From positions 3,161,920 through 3,225,919 of the forward strand of contig JAYKAV010002955.1 of the NCBI GenBank assembly GCA_035582835.1: a stretch of DNA of 64,000 bases. The letters are read 5' to 3'. Origin of the DNA: Phoebastria nigripes (lineage: Eukaryota > Chordata > Aves > Procellariiformes > Diomedeidae). Below are positions 38,317-49,418 of this stretch, piece by piece (within the stretch, counting starts at the first letter, position 1; every line of letters begins with the position of its first letter). The translations under genes and the position numbers were made by a program. The notes beneath the pieces are model-generated. The model did not search any database and was not told the DNA's origin. It was given only the letters and a program-made list of their open reading frames with translations.

Positions 38317-41194
38317 TTATAATAGGCAGCTAATCAATTTTTTTTTTTTTTTAATTGGATAACAGATGTATCAATGTTTTATTTACTGGATGCTGCTCAA
38401 AGCCTGTTTTCCAAACAGAATTGTTCATTTCTAGAGCTATATGAAAGACTATCATTAGAATATTATTTTCTTGAGAAATGCTATACCAAAGAAGCTTTTT
38501 AATTTGCAGAATTTTTATTGATGGGATTGAATCAATTTCAACGTGGGTTTTTTTCAGTTCACTGACAAAATCACAAACAGCATAGAAAAGGCAACTTTAT
38601 TGGTTTTCAAGATCAGTTAACTCAATTTGTCAATTTAGAGATCCCTCATACTTAGTAGGAAGTCACTTAAAGACAGTCACAAGAAAGAGTGGAGGAAAAA
38701 GGTTGGAATTGAACTCCTAGAATCCTTTGTAGTGCCAAAACCTCTTCCAGAGAATCCTTCCCAATGGTGGATGGCTTATGAGGCACGTTGCAATTCAAAA
38801 GGCAAGATGACAGTGCATGAGACTTGCTGTAATACTCTAATGATTAAGAAGAAATAGTTTGAACTCCTTCCTCTGCCTGAATTAAGGAAATACTGTACTT
38901 CTTACTATCAGACTGTTCACATCCCTCCAACAATTGCAGCTGTTGACCATAACAGTCTACAGCTGTGGGGCTACAGAAGAAAGAGGGACATATAAACCAT
39001 AATCTAAACTATTTTGATGCACACTCTGGGACAGACGTGCCAGCACCTCTGCAAATAGAGAGTATGTTGTCTCTGAGGCACTGTTGGCTCTCTGGGCTTG
39101 CCCGACTTCACTGAAAGAGTGCAAACTGTCACTCTCCTAAGATCAAACTCATTGCCCAGTTGGAGCTAATGTTATCAGGAACAACAACAAATATCTCAAT
39201 GACACAAAGTGCACTATTGTGAAGTCTGAAGTCTTTTCACTAGACATACAGGTAATAAAGCTAGTAAATCTTTAGCCATATAGGTTGTCTTTGTGTTCAA
39301 AGATGACACAGACACTTCTGCAGGGTGATTCCTCCCTTCCTAAAACATTTGATGTTAGATGACTAACCTTTCAGGGGTGCCTGCACTTGAGATGAGAATT
39401 ATATTTAACGCTGTGAAAGAGTACAGTATTTTCCCCTTAACCTTTTTGTCAAAACCAACTGAAGCAAATGCATGGTCAAAACTCTGTTTCAGTAAAGAAA
39501 ACCCATGCGACAAAACAAGAGGCAGACACATGGCATAGGAAAAATGAGAATAAAAGCCTCTTCAGTCCAAATGATTACTATTTGATGTTAGAAGTAATAA
39601 AAAGACAATCTTGTAGTGTGAAATGCCAGACAAACTTAATAATAGACAGTGGCATCATCCTGGAATTCTGTGTTTGCAGTTTGATCAGCAGATGGTGGTG
39701 ATATAATTGTCAGCTATGTAGAAAAGAGACCAAAACTTCACCAGCTATGAATTTATAAACTGCAGACTTTAGTACGTGTTCAGGTGCTTTTTTTCATCCA
39801 TCAAAAAGTGAAGTTGCAATATTTCTGAAATATGCATTATGAGATTTTAGTGGAAGTCTGCTGAATATTTCATTTTCAATCATCTGAAATAGTAAAGTTA
39901 CAAAAGAATACCTTTGAGCTGAAAAATGTAGTTTTACAAGCAGAATAGCCCATTTTGGGGAATGACCAATGCTTTTCTTCCATTTTTGTGTTTCCAAGAG
40001 GACACTTTTAGCAGCTGGCTTTGCAGTTTTTATTTTTTAGTGTTCTATAAGACCCTGCTTGCTGAATAACGCTGCCAGTTACTGGTCACATAATCTGAAC
40101 AGCATATATTTTATCCCTGAGTGGCAGAATAAGTTTTCTTAAAAAACTGCTGGCTGCAGACATCTTTACTGTTACTTTGGAAGCAAGTATAGAAGGTCAG
40201 GCATGTAATGAACTAATTTCAAAGCTCTCCAGGACCGAACAAAGTTGGCTAATTGTGATACCTGGGAAGCGCTGTTATGATGGCACTCAGGCCTGAATAG
40301 AACTCAAATACACTTTCATTTATCTAAAATCCAGCCACTGCTAAGGGAAGAGGACTTAACAGCCTTTCTCTGGAGATGTCTCTTGCCACTGTCCACAGAG
40401 GGGAATCTAGGTGCTTGGCTTTGAATAGAAAATTCTAGAAACTTCTAGAAAAAAAGAAGCCAGCTGAGCTGAATCTCACCCTCGATACAGAAATCTTCAA
40501 AGGCATAACCATTTTTACTTGGATGCAAAAGTATATTGCTCTGAGCGGTATGACGCCTAACTATTAAGTGCTTTTTCTTGGTAGAGAACTGGTGACACTT
40601 GGCGCAAGCGCAGATGTTGACAAAGTAGCATGCTTAGAAAGGCTGGGAACTTCTAAGAAATCAGATGCGCGTGTCACAAAGAGAATGGTGAGATTTTGTG
40701 TCTGGTTTATCTCGTTCAGGCACAATGCTGAGGCTGCTAACTTTTCACAGCCACAGCCTCTTGAGATCCATTGACTCCCAGCTCTTTCAGAGAAACATCC
40801 TGACAAGTGGGAATTCTGGGGTTGTGAGAGCCACATCCTAAGGCAGACTTTAAAACCTATCCTTACTGAAATTCAGATGAGCTTGTTGCCCAAATATATT
40901 TGTGTGCCTGAATGTTAGCAAAGCCCAATAGTTACAGTGCCTTTTCTCTTGCAACTGTAGGCATTGCCATTAGCAAAGAATCAGACCTTTTTTTTTTTTT
41001 TTTTTTTTTTTAAATCCAGAATTCTGGGGCTTGATCCTCCATTAAGTACCATAACAATGAGCTCAGCAGTTTAATTATATCATCTGCAAGAACTCCCATT
41101 TATTGTATTGGTTTAATACTGATTTCTTTTCATATTCTTTGCACATACCCTTGTGCTTTATTAGAAGAAAGAGTAAGCAAGGACTTCTTAATTT
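38317..41194. other. Unique non-coding DNA
   Basis: About 2.9 kb without a recognised element except homopolymers (38338-38352; 40988-41011). No N base occurs between 33513 and 43767, so this part is of cleaner quality than the rest. Confidence 0.5.
40988..41011. repeat. Poly(T), 24 bp
   Basis: An uninterrupted T run. It lies close to the 3' side of the ancient minus-strand CR1 at 41195-41590 but about 180 bp away, and CR1 elements do not normally end in poly(A). Confidence 0.85.
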
Positions 41195-41590
41195 ACCTTC
41201 TCTGTGACATTCATTACCCTGTATGGTTCTATAACATCCTGTCTTAATCACCTCAAAACTAAGCAGTCTTTCCATGCCTTCAAGAACTTCATCAGGCTTC
41301 TTTGGATCCCTTCCATTTCTGCCATACGTTTTTGAGGTGAGATAATGGAGAATGAGTAGTGTTACATAAGGCCAAGCCAGGAAAGTATGTGATGATATTA
41401 TTATAGTTTCAAGTTTGTTTCCTAGACCTTCTTTAAATGCCTTTATGTTTTGCTTGTTTAATTGCAGTGAATTCACATAGTGAATTATCTGCGAAGACTT
41501 CAAGGACTTCTTTCTGTAATGATTTGAAGTGCACTCTAACTAGGTTCCGGTGTATGCTTGCTACTATATTAAAGGTTCTTACCTTCCTCC
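41195..41590 (-). mobile_element. Ancient CR1/L3-type LINE fragment
   Basis: Read in plus orientation the order of phrases matches the reverse complement of the old CR1/L3 clade found across reptiles: AACTAAGCAGTCTTTCCATG, then CCATTTCTGCCATACG followed by TTTTGAGGTGAG, then AATTCACATAGTGAATTATC and GACTTCAAGGACTTCTTTC. In the consensus these correspond to the ORF2 C-terminus ('...ccaattctgccatatctttttgagatgagg...' and '...gagtgaattatccacaatgacttcaagatctctttc...'). The 142-codon minus frame at 41075-41503 is mostly this decayed reverse-transcriptase tail and carries no intact motif. The ends are approximate and the subfamily is unknown. Confidence 0.65.
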
Positions 41591-41969
41591 CCACTGTTGA
41601 ATATTCATGTGCTGTCATGCCACACTTGCTTTAAGTGTGTCTAAAAACTGTATTTTAGTGCAACCATAAATTAATAGAGTTAATTTAAGTATAGAAAGCA
41701 TATGATCTGTAGAAAAGAACCAGACATAAACAGATGAGGGCACCATTAGAAGTCAGGTCCCTCCATCAAACAGCATCAACTAGACCTAAATCATCATTGA
41801 CAAATGTTTTTCTAAATGTTCTTTAAAACTCCAGTTAAGAATGCTGCAACACTTTTGCACAGGCTTTCCCAGTGTTTAAACTGTGTTAATAACTAAGGCC
41901 TAAGCTGAAGTTCACTGGTACTTGTTTCAACGTAGTGAATAAGTAGTTTTATTGCTCTTTATAACAAAC

Positions 41970-42095
41970 ACTCATTAAGCACTTGAAGACTGTATTCCTT
42001 CAGTCTTTTCTTTCTCTTGAACAACAAGACTGTATTCTTTCAACCTTTCATCACAGAAAAACATACAGTGGTCCTGGTGATCCTGAAAATATTAA
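41970..42095 (-). mobile_element. Ancient CR1-type LINE fragment
   Basis: Contains the reverse-complement CR1 phrase order AAGCACTTGAAGACTGTATTCC, TCAGTCTTTTCTTTCTCTTGAAC, then CTTTCAACCTTTCATCACAG. These match the usual 'tactgaaa-gactg-ttat...cagtcttctcttctcc-gact(g)aac...ctttcaatctttcctcatag' segment at the end of CR1 ORF2. It is separate from 41195-41590, because the same ORF2 segment recurs there. Heavily diverged, no coding capacity. Confidence 0.6.
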
Positions 42096-43924
42096 TCAGT
42101 AAATTTATTAGATCTCTCTGAAAGATCTCACACACCTATGGGATCTTCATTGACTCCGAAATTTTCTGTGCTGTTGAAAATGTTCCTGCTTCATGTGTAA
42201 CGCTGACAACTTATAGCCACACCACTTTAAAACAAATATACCTACAAATGTCTATGCCATAAACAAGTAGAGAATAAGGTTTTTAAATGCATGTCATGCT
42301 TGGGATATGCTCCTATATAGGATTCCCAAACTTAAGTTTCCTGATCCTGTGTTTTCCCTCCTTAACACAGAATGTCAGATTTTGAAGGAGAAATTGCATT
42401 GCTTTAAAATCTAAGAACCTTCAAAGCTTAGGGGATACCTGCAAATTCTGAACTTATTCTGAGGAACCCACAAGCACAAGGGCCTGAAGAAGCAATTGTT
42501 TTATTATTGCATTTCTCAATTATCTGTAATCTGTAATGTCATGAAAATTTCCTTCATTTTGGAAAAAGTGAATGTTCTTGCTGCTTTGAGAACTCAGTTT
42601 TGCAGCTGAATACTGAAACAACAAATAGCTGATAGGATGAGAAAGTATCTTCAAATCATTGCCTTCAGGATTTCATTGTAGGGAAAAGAAAGGTGTCCTA
42701 AGTTTCCGAGAAAGTTAGAGAAAGCAATTTGGTAAAAAAGTACATACATGGGACGATCACAATGGTAGTCTGAAAGACATAGTACTCTTGAAATACCCTT
42801 TAGCCGTTCAAGACTCCCAGTGCTTCTGCTGATTCAGGATGATAAATCCATACTTATTTGCAGTTATATAAGAAAATGCACAATGATTCCCAGCAGCTCA
42901 ATTACTAATCTAACCTTTATCCTTTTTTGTTTCTCATAAGTACAGGGAAAGGTAAATATTCACACATGACATAGGATAGGAAATAAGACTCTTACTAGTT
43001 TTATTCAGGCTGATGATATTAGCTAAAATATTTTCTTATAGAGAAGAAAAAAACTTTGAGCTTCAGAAAAGATAGATTCTACAGTGGTTTTAATGTTATT
43101 AATGTATACATCATCTCAGTGTAGGGACTATCTTGCTTTGCCTGTTCTTGTTCATTTAAAAGTACAAAAAAGGCAAAAAAGATGCCTATTTTCATTAGCA
43201 GAAATTTAATATTCAGTAGGCTGGAATAAAGCCCAACATCTTTCTATTTAATCTTAGACTATTCTTTGGCAGAGAAGGGAGCTGTAACTATCACCTGTGA
43301 AACTAAGGCTGCTTTAAGATGACTGCATAAAAGAAATCATGCAAACCACGCCATGAGCAGGAGATGTGCAAAATGATATATTACTGCAGGAAATATCAGT
43401 GTGTGTACCAGACAGAAAGAGTGAAAGAGAGACCTTGAATTGTATATGCTCTGTAACTGGAAACACAGTAAAGAGAGAAGAAAAATTGTCAGCTTTCCAT
43501 TTGTTGTTATTGTCCTTTCCACTCATTGCAAAAAGGTGACTGATACTGTAAAGCAAGTTTACAGTAGTGTAAAGATTAAGTATATGGACAGGAGCCATAA
43601 ACAAATGGGGCTGAAACCTCCATTTGTACTCAAGGAAGGACCCCAGAAAAAAGAAAGACTCATGTCTCAGTTCTCTCTGATGCTCACATGCTTCAGTCCA
43701 GGATTTAGTATGTTGAGCTCATCCCTAATTCAGAACGTGACAGGGAGAGTCTGTGAGCTCAGCACATNTCCAGTTTCCTGAGATAAAAAACAAGCCCTTG
43801 ATTTCTTCTACGCTATTCATAAACTATCTGAGCAAACAGAAAAGTTTTTCCTANGGATGTGGAGCTCTTGCCACACCTCTGCCCCAGAGGGCAGGAGGCG
43901 CTGAAGCAAGGGATCCATTTCCCC
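42096..43924. other. Unique non-coding DNA
   Basis: No recognised element, exon or RNA gene. The last 70 bp (43855-43924) are noticeably GC-rich and abut the CR1 at 43925; they may be a rearranged CR1 piece or part of the target site. Confidence 0.5.
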
Positions 43925-44636
43925 AAGGCTTGGGGAAGAGTGGCTGGAAAGCTGCCTGTCGGAAAAGGACCTGGGGGTGCTGGTTGACAGCCGGCTGAAC
44001 ATGAGCCGGCAGTGTGCCCAGGTGGCCAAGGCGGCCAACGGCATCCTGGCCTGTATCAGAAATAGTGTGGCCAGCAGGAGCAGGGAGGTGATCGTGCCCC
44101 TGTACTCGGCACTGGTGAAGCCGCACCTCGAATCCTGTGTTGAGTTTTGGGCCCCTCACTACAAGAAGGACATTGAGGTGCTGGAGCGTGTCCAGAGAAG
44201 GGCAACGAAGCTGGTGAAGGGTCTAGAGCACAAGTCTGATGAGGAGCGGCTGAGGGAACTGAGGGTTGTTTAGCCTGGAGAAGAGGAGGCTGAGGGGAGA
44301 CCTTATTGCGCTCTACAACTACCTGAAAGGAGGTTGCAGCGAGGTGGGGGTTGGTCTCTTCTCCCAAGTAACTAGCGATAGGATGAGAAAAAATGGCCTC
44401 AAGTTGCGCCAGGGGAGGTTTAGATTGGACATTAGGAAAACTTTCTTTACTGAAAGAGTGGTTAAACATTGGCACAGGCTGCCCAGGGAAGTGGTGGAGT
44501 CCCCATCCCTGGAAGTATTTAAAAGACGTGTAGATGAGGTGCTTAGGGACATGGTTTAGTGGGCATGGTGGTGTTGGGTTGACAGTTGGACTCGATGATC
44601 TTAGAGGTCTTTTCCAACCTTTATGATTCTATGATT
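43925..44636 (+). mobile_element. CR1 LINE, 5'-truncated, best-preserved copy
   Basis: The plus strand encodes the C-terminal quarter of CR1 ORF2 ([48 protein letters not shown]). A single-base insertion near 44265 shifts the frame; the next frame (44266-44559) runs to the natural ORF2 stop with [38 protein letters not shown] and EVLRDMV. The 3' UTR follows, with ATGATCTTAGAGGTCTTTTCC and the terminal TATGATTCTATGATTTT. It has fewer disruptions than the other copies, suggesting a younger insertion. It lacks the palm motif, endonuclease and ORF1. The minus-strand frames over it are antisense shadows. Confidence 0.95.
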
Positions 44637-45047
44637 TTAGTACAGTTTTGAAGAAAGGAATGAGCAAATCCTACTCAGTTTCATTCTGCTGGCATACAGT
44701 GGGAGAAAGATTTCCCCCAACAGGAACATCCTGTCAATGATGTTTATACTGATTCTTCTTCTTCTTCATATTAAAGCCTTATCTAAAGGCTCCACCTGAG
44801 ATGGGAACTCTGTGTACAAACTGTGCAAATAGAAGAGATGAACAAAGCTCTCCTGTTGATAGAGACAGCAGCACAGGATCACAACTGCTGCATGACATGA
44901 ACTACACATTGGCCTGGGGTCATGATAATCTCAGGGTTAGCTGTCACCTTTTATACTTCCTGAAAATCCACTCTTGCAAAGGAAAAATCACTTCCCCAAG
45001 CATCTTATATCTGAGATTTTACAAAAGTAGCAATGCCACGACATTGA
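44637..45047. other. Unique non-coding DNA
   Basis: Nothing recognised between the CR1 3' end and the MIR-like fragment. Confidence 0.5.
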
Positions 45048-45138
45048 CTTTACAGGTAGAAACTGGAACAGAGGAAGATTTATTAATTTNCCTAAGGCTG
45101 CAGAATGAGTGCATGGTAAAGGAATAGAATTCCTGGAG
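45048..45138 (-). mobile_element. MIR ancient SINE fragment
   Basis: The plus strand reads TTTACAGGTAGAAACTGGAAC, GAGGAAGATTTATTAATTT, CCTAAGGCTGCAGAATGAG and GGAATAGAATTCCTGGAG, which follows the reverse complement of MIR: 'tttacagatgaggaaactgaggc...agaggttaagtaacttgcccaaggtcacacag...gccgggattcgaacccagg'. So the SINE itself lies on the minus strand. It is an old, inactive copy. Confidence 0.7.
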
Positions 45139-45324
45139 NGAATTTACAGCAGTAAATAAAACAGGACTAAGCCCATTCTCTGGCCCTATGGGAAGAAGCA
45201 CAGCAAAGTTTAATGGTGGTTGAACTCTTTTCTCCCAGAAAACAGGGCAGCTTCAGCTGCAGCTGGAGGTGCACATTCAAAGGATAAGACTNAACAGGCA
45301 AGCTGCAATAAAAGAAATTTTTAT

Positions 45325-45420
45325 TAGATATTGTAACTAAAACTATTCCCATAGGGAACAGGTGGCCAGAGATGTGGCAGAATTCCCATCCATGGTGATT
45401 TTCTAAAATTTTCTAAACTA
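45325..45420 (+). mobile_element. CR1 LINE scrap
   Basis: GGGAACAGGTGGCCAGAGATG, CAGAATTCCCATCCATGGTG and a following ATTTTCTAAAATTT track the CR1 phrase 'gg-aacaggttgcccagagatgttgtggaatctccatccttggagatattcaaaa' near the end of ORF2. It is preceded by a degraded 'attaggaaaaatttctt'-like stretch. Short and diverged, so the ends are uncertain. Confidence 0.5.
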
Positions 45421-46028
45421 GAAAACTGTTTATTCCTATGGACTTGACGTGTATCTCAATCTTTGCATTCATTCAATGTTTCACACCAATATTTGGCTGT
45501 AGTNCTCCAGTGTCTTGCTGCTTGCAAGGCTGTTGTAAGTACCATTTCAATTCTGCTATGTGCAGTGGAAGCAGCAACACACACAACTTTGCTACTGNCA
45601 TTCCTTGTTTATAGCAGAGATGGCCAACTGACAACTCAGAGATGTATCCATCGCACAAGACAATTTTGCCTGGTCCCTTGAAATGCAAGGTGGTCAGAAG
45701 ACAAACGCAACTCATGGTGTAGTTTATGTGTCATAAATTTGAGGATGAGATAGATCAGGTATGGAAGACAGGTGAGCTGTGCATCCTATAATATGATTAT
45801 GTTGGCCTGACCTTCAAGCATGTGATTAGGAAAAAATAAGACCCTTCAAATCCTAAACATCTCCTCTCCATTTTACATCCAGTACCATGTTATACTGCTA
45901 GACTAGGAAAATTTAATTTGAATCTTAACTCTCGTTTAGTCAAATTTCTTGTCTGAGGAATGTAACAAAACATGGAAGGGGTACTGGCACATTACAAACC
46001 CCACAGTAGTGCCATAAAGTCTTAGCTG
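45421..46028. other. Unique DNA, possibly degraded upstream integrase sequence
   Basis: No clear element. Around 45985-46028 short phrases in shifting frames (NPTVVP, then a stop) resemble the part of a Ty3/gypsy integrase that precedes the second catalytic aspartate, but the frame is broken and I do not include it in the call. Confidence 0.35.
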
Positions 46029-46350
46029 ACAAAATATGAAGCTAATGAATTGATTAATGCTGTTATCAGAGTGGGCTTACCCTTAGAAAATTCAACAGAT
46101 CAGGGCACTAATTTTATGTCTTCTCTGCTAAATGAGGTGTGCAAGCTTTTAAAAATTCCCCCTTCACACAGAGTTTCGTATCAGCCAGAAACAGATGGCC
46201 TTGTAGAATACTTTAATCAAACACTTAAGCAGATGCTAAGAAAATTCATCAGCAGTGAACCAAAACATTGGGATAAATTGTTACCTTTTGTTTAGTTTGT
46301 CTATGGGGAGGTCTCTTAATCATTAATTGGATGCTCCCCATACCTTTCCA
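46029..46350 (+). pseudogene. Ty3/gypsy-type retrotransposon integrase core, decayed
   Basis: The plus strand encodes the C-terminal half of an integrase catalytic core. It reads RVGLPLENSTDQGTNF, in which the aspartate is the second catalytic D, then QPETDGLVEYFNQTLKQML with the catalytic glutamate 35 residues later, the DDX35E spacing. It continues with KHWDKLLPFV and a GCSPY stretch. The DQGTNF, QTDGLVE-like, LKQML and WDKLLPF phrases are typical of vertebrate Ty3/gypsy integrases, not of avian retroviruses. In-frame stops follow (46293-46295, 46314-46316), and no zinc-binding domain, first catalytic D, reverse transcriptase or LTR is recognisable nearby. It is a broken fossil. The lack of an upstream ATG (the frame starts within the domain) fits a fragment, not an expressed gene. 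Confidence 0.85.
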
Positions 46351-46749
46351 AAAATGCTCAGGAGGCAGACACAGGTTGTGTTGTTTGCAAATTATCCAAC
46401 GTTGGCAGCATCACATTTTCACCCAGATAACATCCTTTATAATTATGTTGTTCAGATATGTAAATCAAGGCCCTGATCCTGCAGATAGATCCACACAACT
46501 GGAAGGATATAATATGTATATGAATGACAGCAATAGTCAGAATTCAAAGTAGGCGACCTTTATGAAATATTGAGGCTGAAGACGGATGAAGCTGAACAAT
46601 TCTCAATACAAAAACAGTGACATTGAGACAAAGGTAGTTATTAGTCTCTTTCACGCTCCTCTCAATGGACAACCCATTTCCTGCGATAATTTAGAGTAGA
46701 CAGGGGATAGACGGATTTGCACATGAAGCAGTATCATGTGAGTTCATTT

Positions 46750-46781
46750 CCCAGATCTGAAGATTTTTCAGCAGATCTGGG
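46750..46781. repeat. Perfect 10-bp inverted repeat, 12-nt loop
   Basis: CCCAGATCTG (46750-46759) and CAGATCTGGG (46772-46781) are exact reverse complements, each itself containing the palindrome AGATCT. Located about 400 bp downstream of the integrase fossil; no link is shown. Confidence 0.8.
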
Positions 46782-47289
46782 CTAGGTTATTGATGGCTAA
46801 CAAGACATTTTAATGTTCAAGATTGCTGGTTTAAGGTTAGGCATGTGGGCCTGAATTGACCTCATAGCGACACAGTCAGACTGCATATGGTCCTGGAAAC
46901 GTAAAGTCTCGTGACACAATATTTTTGATGGCTCAGGTTCTTTCTTACACTGCTGGGTATCTAGAATGTCAGTCCATTGAGCTAAAATATTAAGCAGAGA
47001 AGTAGTGCTACTGTGTTGTGATGACCAATAAAGACACATGAAATATGATTAAATCTTTCTAATTCTATTTAATTTTCAGTAATATACTATATCTGACTAC
47101 CCAGGGGGCTATCCAGCCACTGTGAGAAAGTTTAGCTGATGATTAAGATGTCTGTAGAAATACCAATGAAACAGTGTCAAGCAAAAACGTATATAAATAT
47201 ATACACACGCACACGACAGGGAAGAATTAATTCTTTTAATTTTGGAAAGCAAATGGAAGAAAAGAAAGAGAAAGAACTGGCCATTCAGC

Positions 47290-47318
47290 AAATATTCATA
47301 AATGATTCATGAATATTT
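47290..47318. repeat. Perfect 10-bp AT-rich inverted repeat, 9-nt loop
   Basis: AAATATTCAT (47290-47299) pairs with ATGAATATTT (47309-47318). AT-rich hairpins like this arise often by chance. Confidence 0.7.
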
Positions 47319-49292
47319 CAGGTTACCAAGAAATTGTATTTTTTGGCACCCAGCTAAAAATAAACAGAAACTAAAAGCAAAGCAAATGTCCTGTAAGGAG
47401 AGGGTCATCAAGCTAATAAATCTGAAGCCAAGTTTTGAAAGGAAATTTGGCACCCTTCAAGGCACATTGGTAACAAAAGAGTGAAAAAAGGGATTAAATT
47501 TTAGATACCTTTCAGAAAATTTAAAAGCNATCATCCTTCAGATTCAAATGGTTTCTTCCGCTCCTGTTTTTGTAATTTTGTGAAAGAAGTATGCTGTATT
47601 GAGAATATCTGTTTTCTCTCTTTCCTTTTTCTGTATATTTCCCTTCTCGATGTTTTCCTTTTCTCATTATTTTAAAGTGCAAGGCTTCTGAGAATTCTGA
47701 AGTTAAATATTTGAACTCACTTTAAAAGATCACAGGAGTTGCTTGTTTTTTCATTCTTTCCTTGCTTCATCCTGTTATTTAATGTTATCAGGTTGAATGG
47801 AAATTTTTTTTTTAATACCTAAGAAGAAAAAGAGGATGGGAAAAAATAGATAAAATTTAAAAAATTTGTATGTAACAGGATTGTGGCTACCTCGAAAAAG
47901 TTGCATAAGAACGTGTCTGTTCATCTGTGATAAATATTATCTTTGCTTCTTACTAAGGAATCAAGTCACTCTCAGAGGACTTTTGAGCAGCTCTACTTCC
48001 CGCTGCGAAGAGCTTAGTGCAGCTCTTAGTGGTGCAGCCCAGAGTGAAACTCTTTGCAATTCACTGTTGCCTTAAGCTGAGTAATATTCTGTTTTGAGCA
48101 GCAGTTCCACAGCCTAATTCAGTACTCCCCCTCTCTAAGCAAGGAAAAGTCAGCAGAACTATACCTCTCCATTTCTCTGTAGGCAATGTGAAAATGGATC
48201 TTGAACGCCGTTATGCAAAGCCTCGGGATGGTCTCTTGTGCAATGTCTAGGGGAACTGTCTGGAAAAATGTCTCTATTCAGCCTGTCCCATCTTGTAACT
48301 ACATGATTTGGAAAAATTTAAAGACAAGACAGGAGAAAATGATCTTTCACCAGACAAATTTAGTCCTTTAAGCTATGTGCAAATCACTTGTCAAGATAGG
48401 TCCTTTTATGCTTGTTAGAAGTTATTCAGTGATACGATGTTGGTGCAAAAAAGATTTAATTATGAACGTGTGTCAGGAAATATTTGCTGTGACCAAAACA
48501 GTAATGTTCTGCTAATCAGCCCTAAAATGCAGAGCTGGAAGCAATCCTTTGCCTACATCAACTGAACTAAATGTTGACCACGAAGAAGAACAGTGACCTC
48601 ACTGTCTTTCTGCCATCAGAATGATCTGTTTGCTTGGCCCTAGGTGTTAGCCTTCTTTTTCTCCATTTTATGCAAAAATATGTTTGCATGAAAGTATTAC
48701 AGTTTGTGTATAAAGAACCCTGTCTACCAATATTAAACTGGCAAAGGACTAAAAGCATAGGAGACATCCTTTTTATAACAGTGCTCAGTCCAATACAGGG
48801 AATGAGAAACAAGATCTAACTTGCAATCCAGCACTTCTTGACAGCTTCACAAACTCTCCATCATCCAGGGCTAACCCAGCTATTTCCACACGGCATGAAG
48901 GGAAGGGCACAGAAGGATGGTAGGTAGGTTTAGACTCACTCATCCTTCCCTGTCTCACTGCATTCTTATGTCATGATCGGATCATGAGGGAAGCAGACGG
49001 AGTTCTGCATACGTCTACATCGCTTTTAGGTTGGGATTATATTCTGTGTTATATTATCAGGGAGAGATCAGAAATGTTCCCTGACTGTACGTGAGCTGGA
49101 GTTGGAAACCAGACCCATTCAATCCAGAAGTTATTTGTACTCTTGAGCAGAGTAAATAAATAACCATCAATCAGTACAACTTATCTCAGGGTCAGGATAG
49201 CTTCTCTACTGCCCATCATTGTCACACAGATGATTTTCTAAATTAAGTTCTGAATACTGTTGTTCAAAGACATTTTTTCTTTCTTTGCAAGG

Positions 49293-49418
49293 AATTCTCT
49301 GGCCAATGTTATGCAGTAGGTGAGACGATGCACAATGACAAGAGGTCCTTCTGTGAACCTGTTCAGATTGTCCAGGAAAAGGCAGTCATCAGATGTACTG
49401 AAAAGGTTGGATTCTGAG
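49293..49418 (+). other. Candidate internal exon (unassigned gene)
   Basis: A 126-bp segment preceded by a T-rich tract and AG (TTTTTTCTTTCTTTGCAAG) and followed by a textbook donor (GAG|GTAAGT at 49419). Its length is a multiple of three, and one frame is open throughout, beginning EFSGQCYAVGETMHNDKRS and ending LKRLDSE. No family is recognised. The antisense strand is also open here (49238-49504) and has its own acceptor-like CTTACCTCAG|AATCC, reading FLDNLNRFTEG then VIVHRLTYCITLAREFL before a stop, so the coding strand is unsure. If real, it would mean the window is intronic to a larger gene. It could equally be chance. Confidence 0.3.

Larger units (their letters stand above)
46351..49292. 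other. Unique AT-rich DNA
   Basis: Nearly 3 kb with no recognised transposable element or exon beyond two inverted repeats. The region right after the integrase fossil may contain more degraded element sequence, but none is identifiable. Confidence 0.5.

Noticed and set aside
43817..44552. Minus-strand frames of 75-139 codons
   Set aside because: They are antisense to the plus-strand CR1 at 43925-44636.
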